From JACPDH01 sp041671505 (GTDB taxonomy: Bacteria; Acidobacteriota; Thermoanaerobaculia; Gp7-AA8): a stretch of 64,000 nucleotides of DNA. The notes below the pieces were generated by a model. That model was not told where the DNA came from. It saw only the letters and a program-made list of their open reading frames with translations, and ran no database searches. Every line of letters starts with the position of its first letter. Position 1 is the first letter of the stretch. Below are positions 42,433 through 51,585 of this stretch, piece after piece. A program made the position numbers and the translations under genes. Location of the stretch: assembly GCA_041671505.1 (NCBI GenBank), contig JBAZBK010000012.1, positions 108,499 through 172,498 on the forward strand, written 5' to 3'.

Positions 42433-43239
42433 ATGGACCGCTACAAAGTGGTATCCGGCTCGAAGTTCCAGCTTTCTTCGATCGATCCCGACGACACGTC
42501 CCTCTTCGAGGGGGGCAAGAAGGACGGCAGAAAAGTCCTCGACGAGGAGTTGAATCCGCGCCTCGAGGAGCTCCAGGACCTGCTCTACGCCGAGGGAAAG
42601 CACCGCGTGCTCATCGTCCTCCAGGGGATGGACACGTCGGGCAAGGATGGCGTGATCCGGGGGGTATTCAACGCGGTCGACCCGCTCGGCATCCGCGTCG
42701 CCTCGTTTAAAGCCCCGACCGCCGAGGAGCTCGCACACGATTACCTCTGGCGCATCCACAAGCAGGTGCCGGCGAGCGGCGAGATGGTCATCTTCAACCG
42801 CAGCCATTACGAAGACGTCCTGGTCGTCCGCGTACACAAACTGGTGCCGAAGGGCGTCTGGTCGAAACGCTACGACCAGATCAACGAATTCGAGCGGATG
42901 CTCACCGAGAGCGGCACGACCATCGTCAAATTCTTCCTGCATATCAGCAGGGACGAGCAGAAGGCACGCCTGGAAGAGCGCCGCGATACCGCCGAAAAGC
43001 GGTGGAAGTTCAACCTCGGCGACCTCGAGGAGCGAAAGCTCTGGGACGACTACCAGGGCGCGTACAACGACGCGCTGCGCAAGACGAGCACCGACTGGGC
43101 TCCCTGGTACGTGATCCCCGCGAACGCGAAGTGGTACCGCAACGTCGTCATCGCGAACGTGCTGATCAAGACGCTCGAATCGCTCGACATGAAGTACCCG
43201 CCGGCGCCGAAGGGGGCCGAAACCGTCGTGATCGAGTAG
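42433..43239 (+). CDS. ppk2: Polyphosphate kinase 2, class III type (polyP:AMP/ADP phosphotransferase)
   Basis: 268 residues from ATG 42433 (ACGGAGG six bases upstream). Walker A GMDTSGKDG (65-73) and Walker B FNRSHYEDVL with the lid block RRDTAEKRWKFNLGDLEER. Length and detailed sequence are close to the class III enzymes known from Meiothermus, which phosphorylate both AMP and ADP with polyphosphate; class is inferred from resemblance. It lies 2 kb upstream of ppk1, so polyphosphate making and using enzymes are neighbours. Confidence 0.93.
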   Translation: MDRYKVVSGSKFQLSSIDPDDTSLFEGGKKDGRKVLDEELNPRLEELQDLLYAEGKHRVLIVLQGMDTSGKDGVIRGVFNAVDPLGIRVASFKAPTAEELAHDYLWRIHKQVPASGEMVIFNRSHYEDVLVVRVHKLVPKGVWSKRYDQINEFERMLTESGTTIVKFFLHISRDEQKARLEERRDTAEKRWKFNLGDLEERKLWDDYQGAYNDALRKTSTDWAPWYVIPANAKWYRNVVIANVLIKTLESLDMKYPPAPKGAETVVIE

Positions 43240-43342
43240 CCTTCGCCGCACGACTTCACGAAGAACTCTCGCCCGCTTCATCTCGGCTTAACCATCGGGC
43301 GCGAAAATCACCGGCGCAACAGCGTAGCTTTCAGCCCAACCA

Positions 43343-43375
43343 GGGGCCGGGGACAAGCCCCCCCGGCCCTTTTTC
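43343..43375 (+). terminator. Intrinsic terminator after ppk2
   Basis: GGGGCCGGGG, loop ACAAG, CCCCCCCGGCCC, then TTTTTC. Strong stem and T-run. It makes ppk2 a single-gene transcript. The remaining bases to 43522 show nothing further recognisable. Confidence 0.85.
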
Positions 43376-43522
43376 TTTCCTCGGCTCTTCCTGCCTCCTT
43401 CGACCGAACTCAGCTCGACAAGTCTCGAACTCGTGAGCTACCAGTTCTCGTCTGCTTCTTGATCTCGAATTCACAGTTGCATCTGCGGATGTTTGCGGCT
43501 GGAGGCGTAGCGTGCCTCTCCA

Positions 43523-44722
43523 ATGGAAGCCGCCACGCAACGCGCAGACACCGATTTCGCAATCGTGGGAGAGATCGTCTCGTCGACCGCAAACTGCCCA
43601 TCGACGACTGCGATCACCGTCGTATCGGACCGGTTCTTCGGGCGGCCGGACGTCGATGCCGTCGCTCTCGTCGACAACGACCGCCCGGTCGGGTTGGTCA
43701 CTCGACAGCGACTGCTTTCGACGGTCTTCCAGCGATACGGCTTCGAGCTGTATGGCCGCAAGGCAGTATCGGTGATCGCGACCGAGCATCCTGTCATCGT
43801 CTCCGACCGCCTTCCACTCGATGAGGCGCTGCGCCTCGCCGTGCAGCGTCCGCAGGAAGAGATCTACGACGACTTGATCGTCGAGGATGACGGAGGGCGC
43901 TTCGTCGGCCTGCTGTCGGTGCGCCAGATGATCATTCAGCACAGCCAGTCGCTCGCGAACATCATGGTCCAGAAGGACCTCGCGAACGCGCGAGCGGCGG
44001 AGCTCGAGCAGCTGACGGAAATCAAGTCGCAGTTCCTCGCCCACGTCACACATGAGCTGCGCTCGCCCGTCAACGCGATCATCGAGCTTGGCGAGATGAT
44101 CCGCATCGCCGCCGAGAAGGGCTACACGGGACAGGTACAGGATCGCCTCGCGCTGCTCATGTCGAGCGCGACGAACCTCCGCAGCGTCATTACGAACATC
44201 CTCGACCTCTCGAAGATCGAGGCGGGGCGGATGCAAGTCATCGCGGAAGAGTTCGACCTCGTTCCATTGCTCGAGGAAGTGGTGGAGACGACGCGAGTTC
44301 TCAAGGGAGACAAGCCCGTCGACGTCACGCTCTCCGCACGGCAGAGCGAGATGGAGATGTTCACCGATCCGGTGAAGTGCCGGCAGATCGTGCTCAACCT
44401 GATGAGCAACGCCGCCAAGTTCACCGATCGGGGCCGAATCACGCTCAGTCTCGAGCTGGAAGCCGATCATGCGGTCATCGAGGTCGCCGACACCGGTCTC
44501 GGAATCCGCGAAGACGATCTCACGCGCCTCTTCGCCCCCTTCACGCAACTCGAGGACGCGAAGACGAAGCGCCACGAAGGGACCGGTCTCGGGCTGACCA
44601 TCACGAGTCACCTCGTCGGCCTGCTCGGCGGCTCGGTCGAGGTTCGCAGCAAGTTCGGCGAGGGAACGGCATTCACGGTCCGAATTCCGAAGCGATGGAA
44701 CCAGGGAGAGAACGAATCATGA
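43523..44722 (+). CDS. Soluble histidine kinase with N-terminal CBS pair
   Basis: 399 residues with no membrane segment. CBS-like pair at about 20-140 (VDAVALVDNDRPVGLVTRQRLL; DDLIVEDDGGRFVGLLSVRQM), related to the pair found ahead of GGDEF/EAL domains. A short coiled coil (150-170) follows. HisKA has phospho-acceptor His177 in HELRSPVNAI, and the HATPase has N box LMSNAAKF, G1 DTGLGI and G2 GTGLGL. CBS pairs bind adenine nucleotides, so it could sense cell energy or nucleotide state. Coupled by ATGA to a single-domain response regulator. Confidence 0.9.
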   Translation: MEAATQRADTDFAIVGEIVSSTANCPSTTAITVVSDRFFGRPDVDAVALVDNDRPVGLVTRQRLLSTVFQRYGFELYGRKAVSVIATEHPVIVSDRLPLDEALRLAVQRPQEEIYDDLIVEDDGGRFVGLLSVRQMIIQHSQSLANIMVQKDLANARAAELEQLTEIKSQFLAHVTHELRSPVNAIIELGEMIRIAAEKGYTGQVQDRLALLMSSATNLRSVITNILDLSKIEAGRMQVIAEEFDLVPLLEEVVETTRVLKGDKPVDVTLSARQSEMEMFTDPVKCRQIVLNLMSNAAKFTDRGRITLSLELEADHAVIEVADTGLGIREDDLTRLFAPFTQLEDAKTKRHEGTGLGLTITSHLVGLLGGSVEVRSKFGEGTAFTVRIPKRWNQGENES

Positions 44723-45108
44723 ACGGAACCAAGGGGCGCATTCTCATCATCGACGACGACGCGGCGCATCTCGACTCGACGCGCGGAATTCTCGAGGCTG
44801 ACGGTTACGAGGTGATCACCCACGAGAAGGCATTCGGCGCGACCAACGTCGTGCGTGACATCGAGCCCGACCTGGTGCTTCTCGACGTGAACATGCCGGG
44901 CCTTTCGGGCGAGCATCTGTTCGACATCTTCCGCTCCAATGCGAAGACCCGCGATGTCCCCGTCGTCTTCTACTCCTCGAACGACGAGGATGCGCTACGT
45001 TCGTCCGTCGCGCGGCTCGGCGCCCACGGCTACATCAGCAAGGGAAATCCGGCCAGCCTCAGAACGCGCCTGGCCCGCTACATGAGTCAACTCCGGGCCG
45101 GGGCCTGA
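44719..45108 (+). CDS. Single-domain response regulator
   Basis: 129 residues, only a receiver domain: acidic pair IIDDDAAH (10-17), phospho-acceptor Asp56 in LLDVNMPG, conserved Ser/Thr in VVFYSSNDED and Lys in HGYISKG. It has no output domain, so it probably acts by protein contact or as a phosphorelay carrier. Start overlaps the kinase stop by four bases, so the two are a cognate pair. Confidence 0.92.
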   Translation: MNGTKGRILIIDDDAAHLDSTRGILEADGYEVITHEKAFGATNVVRDIEPDLVLLDVNMPGLSGEHLFDIFRSNAKTRDVPVVFYSSNDEDALRSSVARLGAHGYISKGNPASLRTRLARYMSQLRAGA

Positions 45109-45210
45109 TTTTTCCCGAAATTCACCCGAAGCAGACTCCCCGTGCACCCGGCGGACCGAGACGGCTGCGATGATCCCTTCCGAAGCTGCGTAGCTTCACT
45201 CTCACTCCCT

Positions 45211-45239
45211 CGGGCCGGGGTTCTCCAACCTCGGCCCAC
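45211..45239 (+). terminator. Possible terminator after the response regulator
   Basis: GGGCCGGGG, loop TTCTCCAA, CCTCGGCCC with one mismatch, followed by ACTCCGTTTCC. Weak T-run. Just ahead (45182-45197) is the palindrome GAAGCTGCGTAGCTTC. Confidence 0.5.
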
Positions 45240-45328
45240 TCCGTTTCCTCTCGAACTCATTCTTTACATCATCTGACCGACCGGTCGAATATGCTTTCCG
45301 CACCTGTAGTCAGGGTCAGGGCGGTGGT

Positions 45329-47569
45329 ATGGGGACGAAAGAGCTCCGTAGCAAGAGCGGAAAGCGAAAAGGCGGGAAAGCCGACCAGGGCGTAGGATTG
45401 CGCTCGAGCGGCACGCGAGTCGCGCTCTTCAATCGCGAGTTGAGCCGCCTCGACTACCTGCGGCGCATCCTCGCCGAGGCCGACAATCCGGCCGTCCCCA
45501 TCCTCGAGCGGCTCAAATTCCTCGGCTACACGGCGAAGAATCTCGACGAATTTTTCATGGTGAGAGTCGGCGAGATCCGCGACCTCATCGATGCAGGCAT
45601 CACCGAGAGGGCGCCCGACGGTTTGTCGCCGCAGGCGCAGCTCGACGCGATCAGGAAGAGCTGCCGCTCGCTACTCAACGAGATGTACGGCTGCTTCGAG
45701 CGATCCATCGTGCCGGAGCTCGCGCGCAACGGCATCCGGGTCGAGAAGATCGACGACCTGAAACCGAAGGAGCAGGCGGAGCTCGACGACTACTTCGAGC
45801 GGCACGTCGCTCCGCTCCTGACGCCGCTCGCCATCGACCCGGGGCACCCCTTTCCTCTTCTCGCGAACCTGAGCGTGAACCTCGCGGTCGTGGTCGAGTC
45901 GCGCCAGGGAGAGCAGCACATCGTGCTCTTCAAGCTCCCGACGTCGATCCCGCGATTCCTCGACGTCGGCGACGGACGCCGCTTCGTCGCGCAGGGGCAG
46001 CTGCTGATACGCCATCTCGACCGCTTCTTCCCGACGCTGAGCGTTCGCAACGCGACGCGCTTCCGCTTCATCCGTAACGCGGAGCTGCTGCTGCGCGACG
46101 ACGAAGTCGAGGACCTGCGGGAGTCGATCGAGGCCGAGCTCCGCCGCATCGAGCGGAGCGACGTCGTCTGCCTCGAGATCGAGGAGGGAGCCCCCGACGC
46201 GGTCGTCGAGCTGCTCGTCTCGGCCGGCGGCATCACGCGCGACGACGTCTTCTACGTGAGCTGGCTCCCGCGCCTTCGCGACCTTCTCGAGCTCTGCGAC
46301 AAGCTCGACGACGACGCGCTCGTCGACAAGCCGTTCAACCCGCGGATGCCGGCGCAACTCGCGAGCTCCGAGGACATCTTCTCGATCATCAGGCGGGGAG
46401 ACGTGCTGCTTCACCGGCCGTACGACTCGTTCAGCGCGATCGTCGAATTCCTCCACGCAGGCGCGACCGACCCCGGAGTGGTCGCGATCAAGCAGACGCT
46501 CTATCAGACCGACGAAGGCTCTCCCGTAATCGAGAAACTGCTGGCCGCCGCGATCAACGGCAAGCAGGTCACGGTCGTCATCGAGCTGCAGGCGCGCTTC
46601 GAGGAGCACAAGAACATCGAATGGGCTCGAAGGCTCGAAGAGGCCGGCGCGCAGGTCGTCTACGGCCTGGTCGGCATCAAGACCCACTGCAAAATGGCAC
46701 TCGTCGTGCGCCGCGAGGGAGACGAGCTTCGCCGCTACCTCCACCTCTCGACCGGTAACTACACGGTCAACACGGCGCGCAGCTACACCGACGTCGACCT
46801 GCTGACCTGCGACGAGGCGTTCGGCTCCGACGCGTCGATGCTCTTCAACCTCCTCACCGGCTACAGCGTCGCGACGATTCGAGACGTCTTCGAGAGCGAA
46901 GCGTCGCGCCCCCGCTGGCAGCGCTTCGTCGTCGCCCCGTTCGACTACCAGAAATGGCTGATCGAGAGAATCGAGAACGAGACGAAGATCGCAGCTGCCG
47001 GGCGCGAGGCGCGCATGGTCGCGAAGCTGAACGCGATTTCCGACCCCGCCGTGATCCGCGCTCTCTACGGAGCGAGCGCCGCCGGAGTGAAGATCGACCT
47101 CTTCGTCCGAAGCATCTGCTGTCTCATCCCGGGACTTCAGGGCATCAGCGAGAACATTCGCGTAATGTCGCTCGTCGACCGTTACCTCGAGCACTCGCGT
47201 CTCTTCTGGTTCCACAACGACGGGCAGCGCGACGTATTCGCGGCGAGCGGCGACTGGATGCAGCGCAACTTCTCGCGACGGATCGAGGTCACCTGGCCGA
47301 TCGTCGATCCGAAGCTCGCCGCGCGCATCCGCGACGAGATCATCGCGATGACACTTTCCGACAACGCGAAGAGCTGGGACCTTCAGTCCGACGGCACGAA
47401 CGTCCGGCGCGCCCCGGCCGAGGGACAGACCGCAGTCCGGTCTCAGGACCGCTTCATCGAGTCGTCGCGGCGCGAAGCGGTCGCCGTCGGCGACTACGAG
47501 GACACGATCGCAGAGGCTGCGACGGTCCGGAAGAAGGCGAAGAAGGGGAAGAAGAACAAGAAGGTCTGA
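45329..47569 (+). CDS. ppk1: Polyphosphate kinase 1
   Basis: Reversibly polymerises the ATP gamma-phosphate into polyphosphate. 746 residues. Four-domain PPK1: the N domain FNRELSRLDYLRRIL, head, and two phospholipase-D-like domains with the autophosphorylated His in GIKTHCKMAL and the second His in LEHSRLFWFHNDG. The C-terminal tail is Lys-rich (KKAKKGKKNKK), a possible polyanion contact. The ribosome site is weak (AGGGCGGTGG). No ppx gene is in the window. Confidence 0.96.
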   Translation: MGTKELRSKSGKRKGGKADQGVGLRSSGTRVALFNRELSRLDYLRRILAEADNPAVPILERLKFLGYTAKNLDEFFMVRVGEIRDLIDAGITERAPDGLSPQAQLDAIRKSCRSLLNEMYGCFERSIVPELARNGIRVEKIDDLKPKEQAELDDYFERHVAPLLTPLAIDPGHPFPLLANLSVNLAVVVESRQGEQHIVLFKLPTSIPRFLDVGDGRRFVAQGQLLIRHLDRFFPTLSVRNATRFRFIRNAELLLRDDEVEDLRESIEAELRRIERSDVVCLEIEEGAPDAVVELLVSAGGITRDDVFYVSWLPRLRDLLELCDKLDDDALVDKPFNPRMPAQLASSEDIFSIIRRGDVLLHRPYDSFSAIVEFLHAGATDPGVVAIKQTLYQTDEGSPVIEKLLAAAINGKQVTVVIELQARFEEHKNIEWARRLEEAGAQVVYGLVGIKTHCKMALVVRREGDELRRYLHLSTGNYTVNTARSYTDVDLLTCDEAFGSDASMLFNLLTGYSVATIRDVFESEASRPRWQRFVVAPFDYQKWLIERIENETKIAAAGREARMVAKLNAISDPAVIRALYGASAAGVKIDLFVRSICCLIPGLQGISENIRVMSLVDRYLEHSRLFWFHNDGQRDVFAASGDWMQRNFSRRIEVTWPIVDPKLAARIRDEIIAMTLSDNAKSWDLQSDGTNVRRAPAEGQTAVRSQDRFIESSRREAVAVGDYEDTIAEAATVRKKAKKGKKNKKV

Positions 47570-47683
47570 TCGGTCTCGTCCCCACGCTTCCGAGCCCGCA
47601 ATTTGCCCGAGTCTTTACCCCGTCTGCATCAGCCTTGCGCCTTCGTCATCGGACACTCCGCTCGTAAGAGAAGGAGCTTCGAC

Positions 47684-48319
47684 ATGACCCTGGCACCGAT
47701 GTCTCCCGTCGCAACGCAACCAGCCTTTCCTCGCACGACCCCGGTCCGTGAATACGTCGCGGGGGGAAAGATCAAAGGAGGGCTCCTGCGCGCGCATCTC
47801 AGGTGGGCGCGAGAGCATGCTGATGCCGAGACCTTCCGCGCGATTCTCGACGCGTTGCCGCCCAAGCGCGTCGAGGAGTTGTCGACCACGATCTTCGCGA
47901 CATCGTGGTACCCGCTGCAGTGGCTCGTCGATTTCGATCGCGCCGTTCTGGCGACCATCGGTAACGCCGGGCACTCCGTGCTTCACAGCGCGGGCAGATT
48001 CAGCGCGAACGCGACGCTCCGCCAGATTCACAGCTCTCTGCTTCGGGACGACCCGCACTCGTTTCTCCGCCACGTCGCGCTACTGCAGAGTCACTTCACC
48101 GACTTCGGCTCATCGACCTGGGAGCGACTCGGCACCTCGTTCGGGCGCGTTACGCACCGCTATTGGCGCTGCTTCAGCCCGCTGCTTTGCGAATCGGCGA
48201 TCGGCTTCTACGAGGAAGCCGCAAGGATGGCCGGCGGAACTGGCGTCACCGTCGAGGAGACGAGTTGTCAGTGCCGGGGCGACAAGCACTGCGCCTTCCT
48301 GGTCCGCTGGAGGGGATGA
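47684..48319 (+). CDS. V4R/haem-NO-binding-like small-ligand sensor protein
   Basis: 211 residues from ATG 47684 (AAGGAG upstream). The C-terminal part ends with CQCRGDKHCAFLVRW, the pattern of 4-vinyl reductase (V4R) domains, and the whole resembles single-domain myxobacterial-type proteins of this group. The His-rich middle (LLRDDPHSFLRHVALLQSHF) may bind a metal or haem-like ligand. No output domain is attached. A role as a small-molecule binding partner for signalling proteins is a guess. The stop overlaps a possible small gene. Confidence 0.6.
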   Translation: MTLAPMSPVATQPAFPRTTPVREYVAGGKIKGGLLRAHLRWAREHADAETFRAILDALPPKRVEELSTTIFATSWYPLQWLVDFDRAVLATIGNAGHSVLHSAGRFSANATLRQIHSSLLRDDPHSFLRHVALLQSHFTDFGSSTWERLGTSFGRVTHRYWRCFSPLLCESAIGFYEEAARMAGGTGVTVEETSCQCRGDKHCAFLVRWRG

Positions 48320-48525
48320 TGTTCTCTCCGAACGACAGCCATGACTACCGGCGCGCTCTCTACGGCAGCTATTTCGACGAAACGATGATCCTCCCCCGGT
48401 CAACACAAATGCCGGGAGGAATGCGCCGTAGAATCCAGCCGGTCGTCATCGCGGCGCCGAAGAGGAACGCGGGACGCCGTGAGGGCGGGAGCGGACGAAC
48501 GAGGGCTTCCGAGGCATCCGCCTAG
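48316..48525 (+). CDS. Possible 69-residue small protein
   Basis: ATG 48316 (or 48319) overlaps the stop of the preceding gene (GATGATG), with GGAGGGG directly before it. The product begins MMFSPNDSHDYRRALYGSYF and has a basic tail. The spacing to the ribosome site is too short for a good start, but termination-reinitiation would work. Unknown family; could be spurious. Confidence 0.35.
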   Translation: MMFSPNDSHDYRRALYGSYFDETMILPRSTQMPGGMRRRIQPVVIAAPKRNAGRREGGSGRTRASEASA

Positions 48526-48588
48526 CGCGCGCTCAACACCGGGGCCGCACCCCGCCGCCCCCGTCGGGGCGGTACCATCGTGTTTGCG

Positions 48589-49401
48589 ATGACGATCACC
48601 GACTATCACACTCATACATATCGCTGCGGCCACGCCGTCGGCGCGATGCGCGACTACGTCGAGGCCGCGATGCGCGCGGGCGTCACCGACATCGGCCTAA
48701 CGGACCACCTCTGGCTCTACTTCGCACCGGCTGCCGAACGCGATCCGCGCTGGGCAATCCCCGAGGCCCAGTTCGACGCGCACTACGCCGAGATGCTCGA
48801 GGTTCGCGAAGAGTATCGCGGCCGCGTCGACGTGCGCGTCTCGGTCGAGGCCGACTTCGTCGCGGGCCACGAGGAGGAGCTTCTGTCGATCCTCGGCCGG
48901 TACGACTTCGACTTCGTTCTCGGGTCGGTGCACTTCATGGACGGCTGGCTGATCGACGACCCGGAGCAGGCGCATCGTTATCGCGAAGAGCGCGTCGCGG
49001 AGATCTACCGCCGCTACTTCGCGAACATCCGCCGCGCGATCGAGCTAGGCTGCTTCGACGTCCTCGCCCATTTCGACCTGCCGAAGAAGTTCGGGTTCCT
49101 GCCGGAGGAGGACCTGACCGCCGTCGTCGCCGAAACACTCGACCTCGCACAGGAGAAAGGTGTCGCGATCGAAGTCTCAACCGGCGGCCTGCGCAAGCCC
49201 GTCGCCGAGATCTATCCAGCGCCGGCGATCCTGCGCGAGATGCGGAAGCGCGACATCCCGATCGTCCTCTCGTCCGATTCGCATGCGCCGGAGGAAGTCG
49301 CGTTCGCGTTCGACAAGAGCATCGCGCTGGTGCGCGAGCACGGATATGACGAACTGGTGGTGTTCGAAAAGCGAGAGCGGAGGTCGGTTCCGCTCGGATG
49401 A
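48589..49401 (+). CDS. PHP-family histidinol phosphatase
   Basis: 270 residues. Trinuclear-metal PHP motifs: DYHTHTYRCGHA (motif I), GLTDHLWL, EADFVAGHE, GSVHFMDGW, LAHFDLPKKFG and SSDSHAPEEV. The layout matches HisJ/HisK-type L-histidinol-phosphate phosphatase, the eighth step of histidine synthesis. No other his gene is near, so another phosphate ester is possible. ATG 48589 is chosen over a GTG three codons earlier. Coupled by ATGA to the GH1 gene. Confidence 0.85.
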   Translation: MTITDYHTHTYRCGHAVGAMRDYVEAAMRAGVTDIGLTDHLWLYFAPAAERDPRWAIPEAQFDAHYAEMLEVREEYRGRVDVRVSVEADFVAGHEEELLSILGRYDFDFVLGSVHFMDGWLIDDPEQAHRYREERVAEIYRRYFANIRRAIELGCFDVLAHFDLPKKFGFLPEEDLTAVVAETLDLAQEKGVAIEVSTGGLRKPVAEIYPAPAILREMRKRDIPIVLSSDSHAPEEVAFAFDKSIALVREHGYDELVVFEKRERRSVPLG

Positions 49402-50693
49402 GCAGTACACCTGCTGACAACGCGCGATTTCCGTTCGTCGACCGCCCGCGTCTCTGGGGCGTCGCGGTATCGCACTACCAGGTCGAGGGTGGCGACCCGT
49501 GCGACTGGACCGCGTGGGAGAACGCAGGGCGAACGCGGGGTGAGCCTTGCGGCGACGCAGTCGGCTCGTGGGAGCGCTACGAGCTTGACGCAGACCTCGC
49601 CGCGTCGATCGGAAGCAACGCATTCCGCTTTTCCATCTCGTGGAGCCGCGTCGAGCCGAAGCCGGGCGAATGGAACGACGCCGCGCTTGACCGCTACGCG
49701 CGCTTCGTCGAGCATCTCGTTTCGCGGGGGATGGAGCCGGTCGTCACGCTCTTCCACTACACGCACCCGGCGTGGTTTCACGACCTGACCCCCTGGACGT
49801 CTCCGGCCTCGGTCGAGCGCTTCCGCCGCTTCGCCGCGGTCGTCGCGGGGCGGTTAGGCAAGCACGTGCGAGCCTGGACGGTGCTCAACGAGCCGCTCGT
49901 CTTCGTGCTCGGCGGTTTCCTCGACGGGCAGATCCCTCCCGGAATCGCCGATCCGGTGGCCGCGGCGAAGGCGATCGACCACGTCTTTGCCGCGCACGCC
50001 GCGGCCACAGCAGAGATCCGCGCTGTCAACCCACGAGCCGCGATCGGCGTCGCGCACAACATGATGGACTTCGCCCCCGACCGCTGGTGGAGCCCGCTCG
50101 ACAGGCTGGTCGCGCGCGCCGGCGACCGCTTCTACAACGCGAGCGTCTTCGAAGCGATGACCACGGGGGAATGGTCGTTCTGGCTTCCTCCGTCGATCCG
50201 ATTCCGAGGCAAGCGCCCCGACCTCGTCGGCTCGCTCGATTTCGCGGGCGTCAACTTCTACTCGAGGCTCCACATCCGCTGCCCCGGGCGCGAGCGCCTG
50301 ATCGGCGACTACCGCTACGACGACCGGACCGGGCACGGCCTCACCGACAACGGGTGGGAGATCGCGCCCGCGCTGTTGCCGCGTCTGCTCGAGATCGCCG
50401 GATCGACCGGCCTTCCCGTGGTGGTTACCGAGAACGGCCTCGCCGACGCGCACGACAGGCTACGCGCGCGCTTCCTCTCGGAGCACGTCGACGCGATCCG
50501 CGAGGCGCGCCGGCTCGGCACTGACGTTCATGGCTACTTCCACTGGTCGCTCGTCGACAACTACGAGTGGCTCGACGGCTACGGGCCGCGCTTCGGTCTC
50601 TTCGAGGTCGACCGCGCGACCATGGCGCGTCGACCGAGGCCATCGGCGGCCGTGTTCCACGAGTTGGGAAAGACATACCTGCGCAGGGAGTAA
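49398..50693 (+). CDS. GH1-family glycoside hydrolase (beta-glucosidase-like)
   Basis: 431 residues, a TIM barrel. The acid/base Glu165 is in WTVLNEPLV and the nucleophile Glu345 is in VVTENGLAD. The subsite block HWSLVDNYEWLDGYGPRFGLFEVD is intact. The N-terminal block is WGVAVSHYQVEGGD, with SHYQVEG in place of the common AAYQIEG, as in GH1 enzymes of the 6-phospho/lactase border groups. No signal peptide, so it acts in the cytosol. Substrate unknown. Confidence 0.9.
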   Translation: MSSTPADNARFPFVDRPRLWGVAVSHYQVEGGDPCDWTAWENAGRTRGEPCGDAVGSWERYELDADLAASIGSNAFRFSISWSRVEPKPGEWNDAALDRYARFVEHLVSRGMEPVVTLFHYTHPAWFHDLTPWTSPASVERFRRFAAVVAGRLGKHVRAWTVLNEPLVFVLGGFLDGQIPPGIADPVAAAKAIDHVFAAHAAATAEIRAVNPRAAIGVAHNMMDFAPDRWWSPLDRLVARAGDRFYNASVFEAMTTGEWSFWLPPSIRFRGKRPDLVGSLDFAGVNFYSRLHIRCPGRERLIGDYRYDDRTGHGLTDNGWEIAPALLPRLLEIAGSTGLPVVVTENGLADAHDRLRARFLSEHVDAIREARRLGTDVHGYFHWSLVDNYEWLDGYGPRFGLFEVDRATMARRPRPSAAVFHELGKTYLRRE

Positions 50694-50819
50694 CCTCCTC
50701 GATATCCCAATCGGCCCATCCCCGGATCTTGGATGAAAGTTGACGACCGGTTCACAGCGGCGTCATCGGTCGTGCGCCGCCCGGGGCCGATACTCGTGCT
50801 CGAAACGAGGAGGCTGGGC

Positions 50820-51575
50820 GTGCTACTCGCGGACTTTCACATCCACACCACCTGGTCGGACGGAAAGCTTCGCATGGGCGAGGTCGTCGACCTCTTCGGC
50901 GCGTCGGGTCACGACGTCATCGCCATCACCGACCATGTAGTCAATCGTGACAACGCGATCGGCGTCGCGACGCATCGCATGGGCTTGTCGCTCACCGAGG
51001 AGAATTTCGGCGCCTATCTCGAGGAGATCGAGTACGAGAAACGGCGCGCCTGGGACTGCTACGGGATGGTCGTACTCGCCGGCTGCGAGCTGACCCGCAA
51101 CGCATATCGGCGGAGCCAGTCGGCACACGCGCTCGCGATCGGCATCGACTCGCTCCTTTCAGCCGAAGGAAGCGTCGAGGAGATGCTGCTGCGCGCGCGA
51201 TCGTCGGGCGCGGCCGTCGTCGCGTGCCACCCGAACGAGCAGTCGGAGTGGTTCGCCAACACGTTCTACATCTGGAACAAGAGGGAGTCACTCGAGGACC
51301 TGATCGATCGATGGGAGGTCGCCTGCAGGTGGGATCTCTTCCCTCAGGTCTCGAAGGCGCGACTTCCGTATCTCGGAAACAGCGACTTTCACGATCGCCC
51401 GCACCTCAGCGCATGGAAGACGCTGATCCCGTGCGAAAAAAACGAGCGCGCGCTGATCGCGGCGCTCAAGGACGGTCGCGACGTCGGCGTCACCCGGCTG
51501 GCGTTCGACATCCCCGCGCGTACCGTCCAGTTACCAATGGCAGTGGCGTCGCCCGCCTTCGCGGCCGGCGCATGA
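50820..51575 (+). CDS. PHP-domain metal-dependent phosphoesterase
   Basis: 251 residues from GTG 50820, which has GAGGAGG six bases upstream and starts the PHP fold immediately (LLADFHIHTTWSDGK). An in-frame ATG at 50733 would add 29 non-homologous residues. Motifs: DFHIHTTWSDG, AITDHVV, GCELTRN, CHPNE, and NSDFHDRPHLSAWKT at the C-terminal end. This type is often annotated as a phosphotransferase-like PHP protein or cyclic-phosphate hydrolase. It lies eleven bases before the GT21 gene. Confidence 0.85.
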   Translation: MLLADFHIHTTWSDGKLRMGEVVDLFGASGHDVIAITDHVVNRDNAIGVATHRMGLSLTEENFGAYLEEIEYEKRRAWDCYGMVVLAGCELTRNAYRRSQSAHALAIGIDSLLSAEGSVEEMLLRARSSGAAVVACHPNEQSEWFANTFYIWNKRESLEDLIDRWEVACRWDLFPQVSKARLPYLGNSDFHDRPHLSAWKTLIPCEKNERALIAALKDGRDVGVTRLAFDIPARTVQLPMAVASPAFAAGA

Positions 51576-51585
51576 GGAGGTACCG

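Noticed and set aside
43320..45200. GCGTAGCTT shared ahead of the terminators at 43343 and 45211 as a possible RNA motif
   Set aside because: Only two copies, with no common secondary structure beyond the terminators; probably chance.
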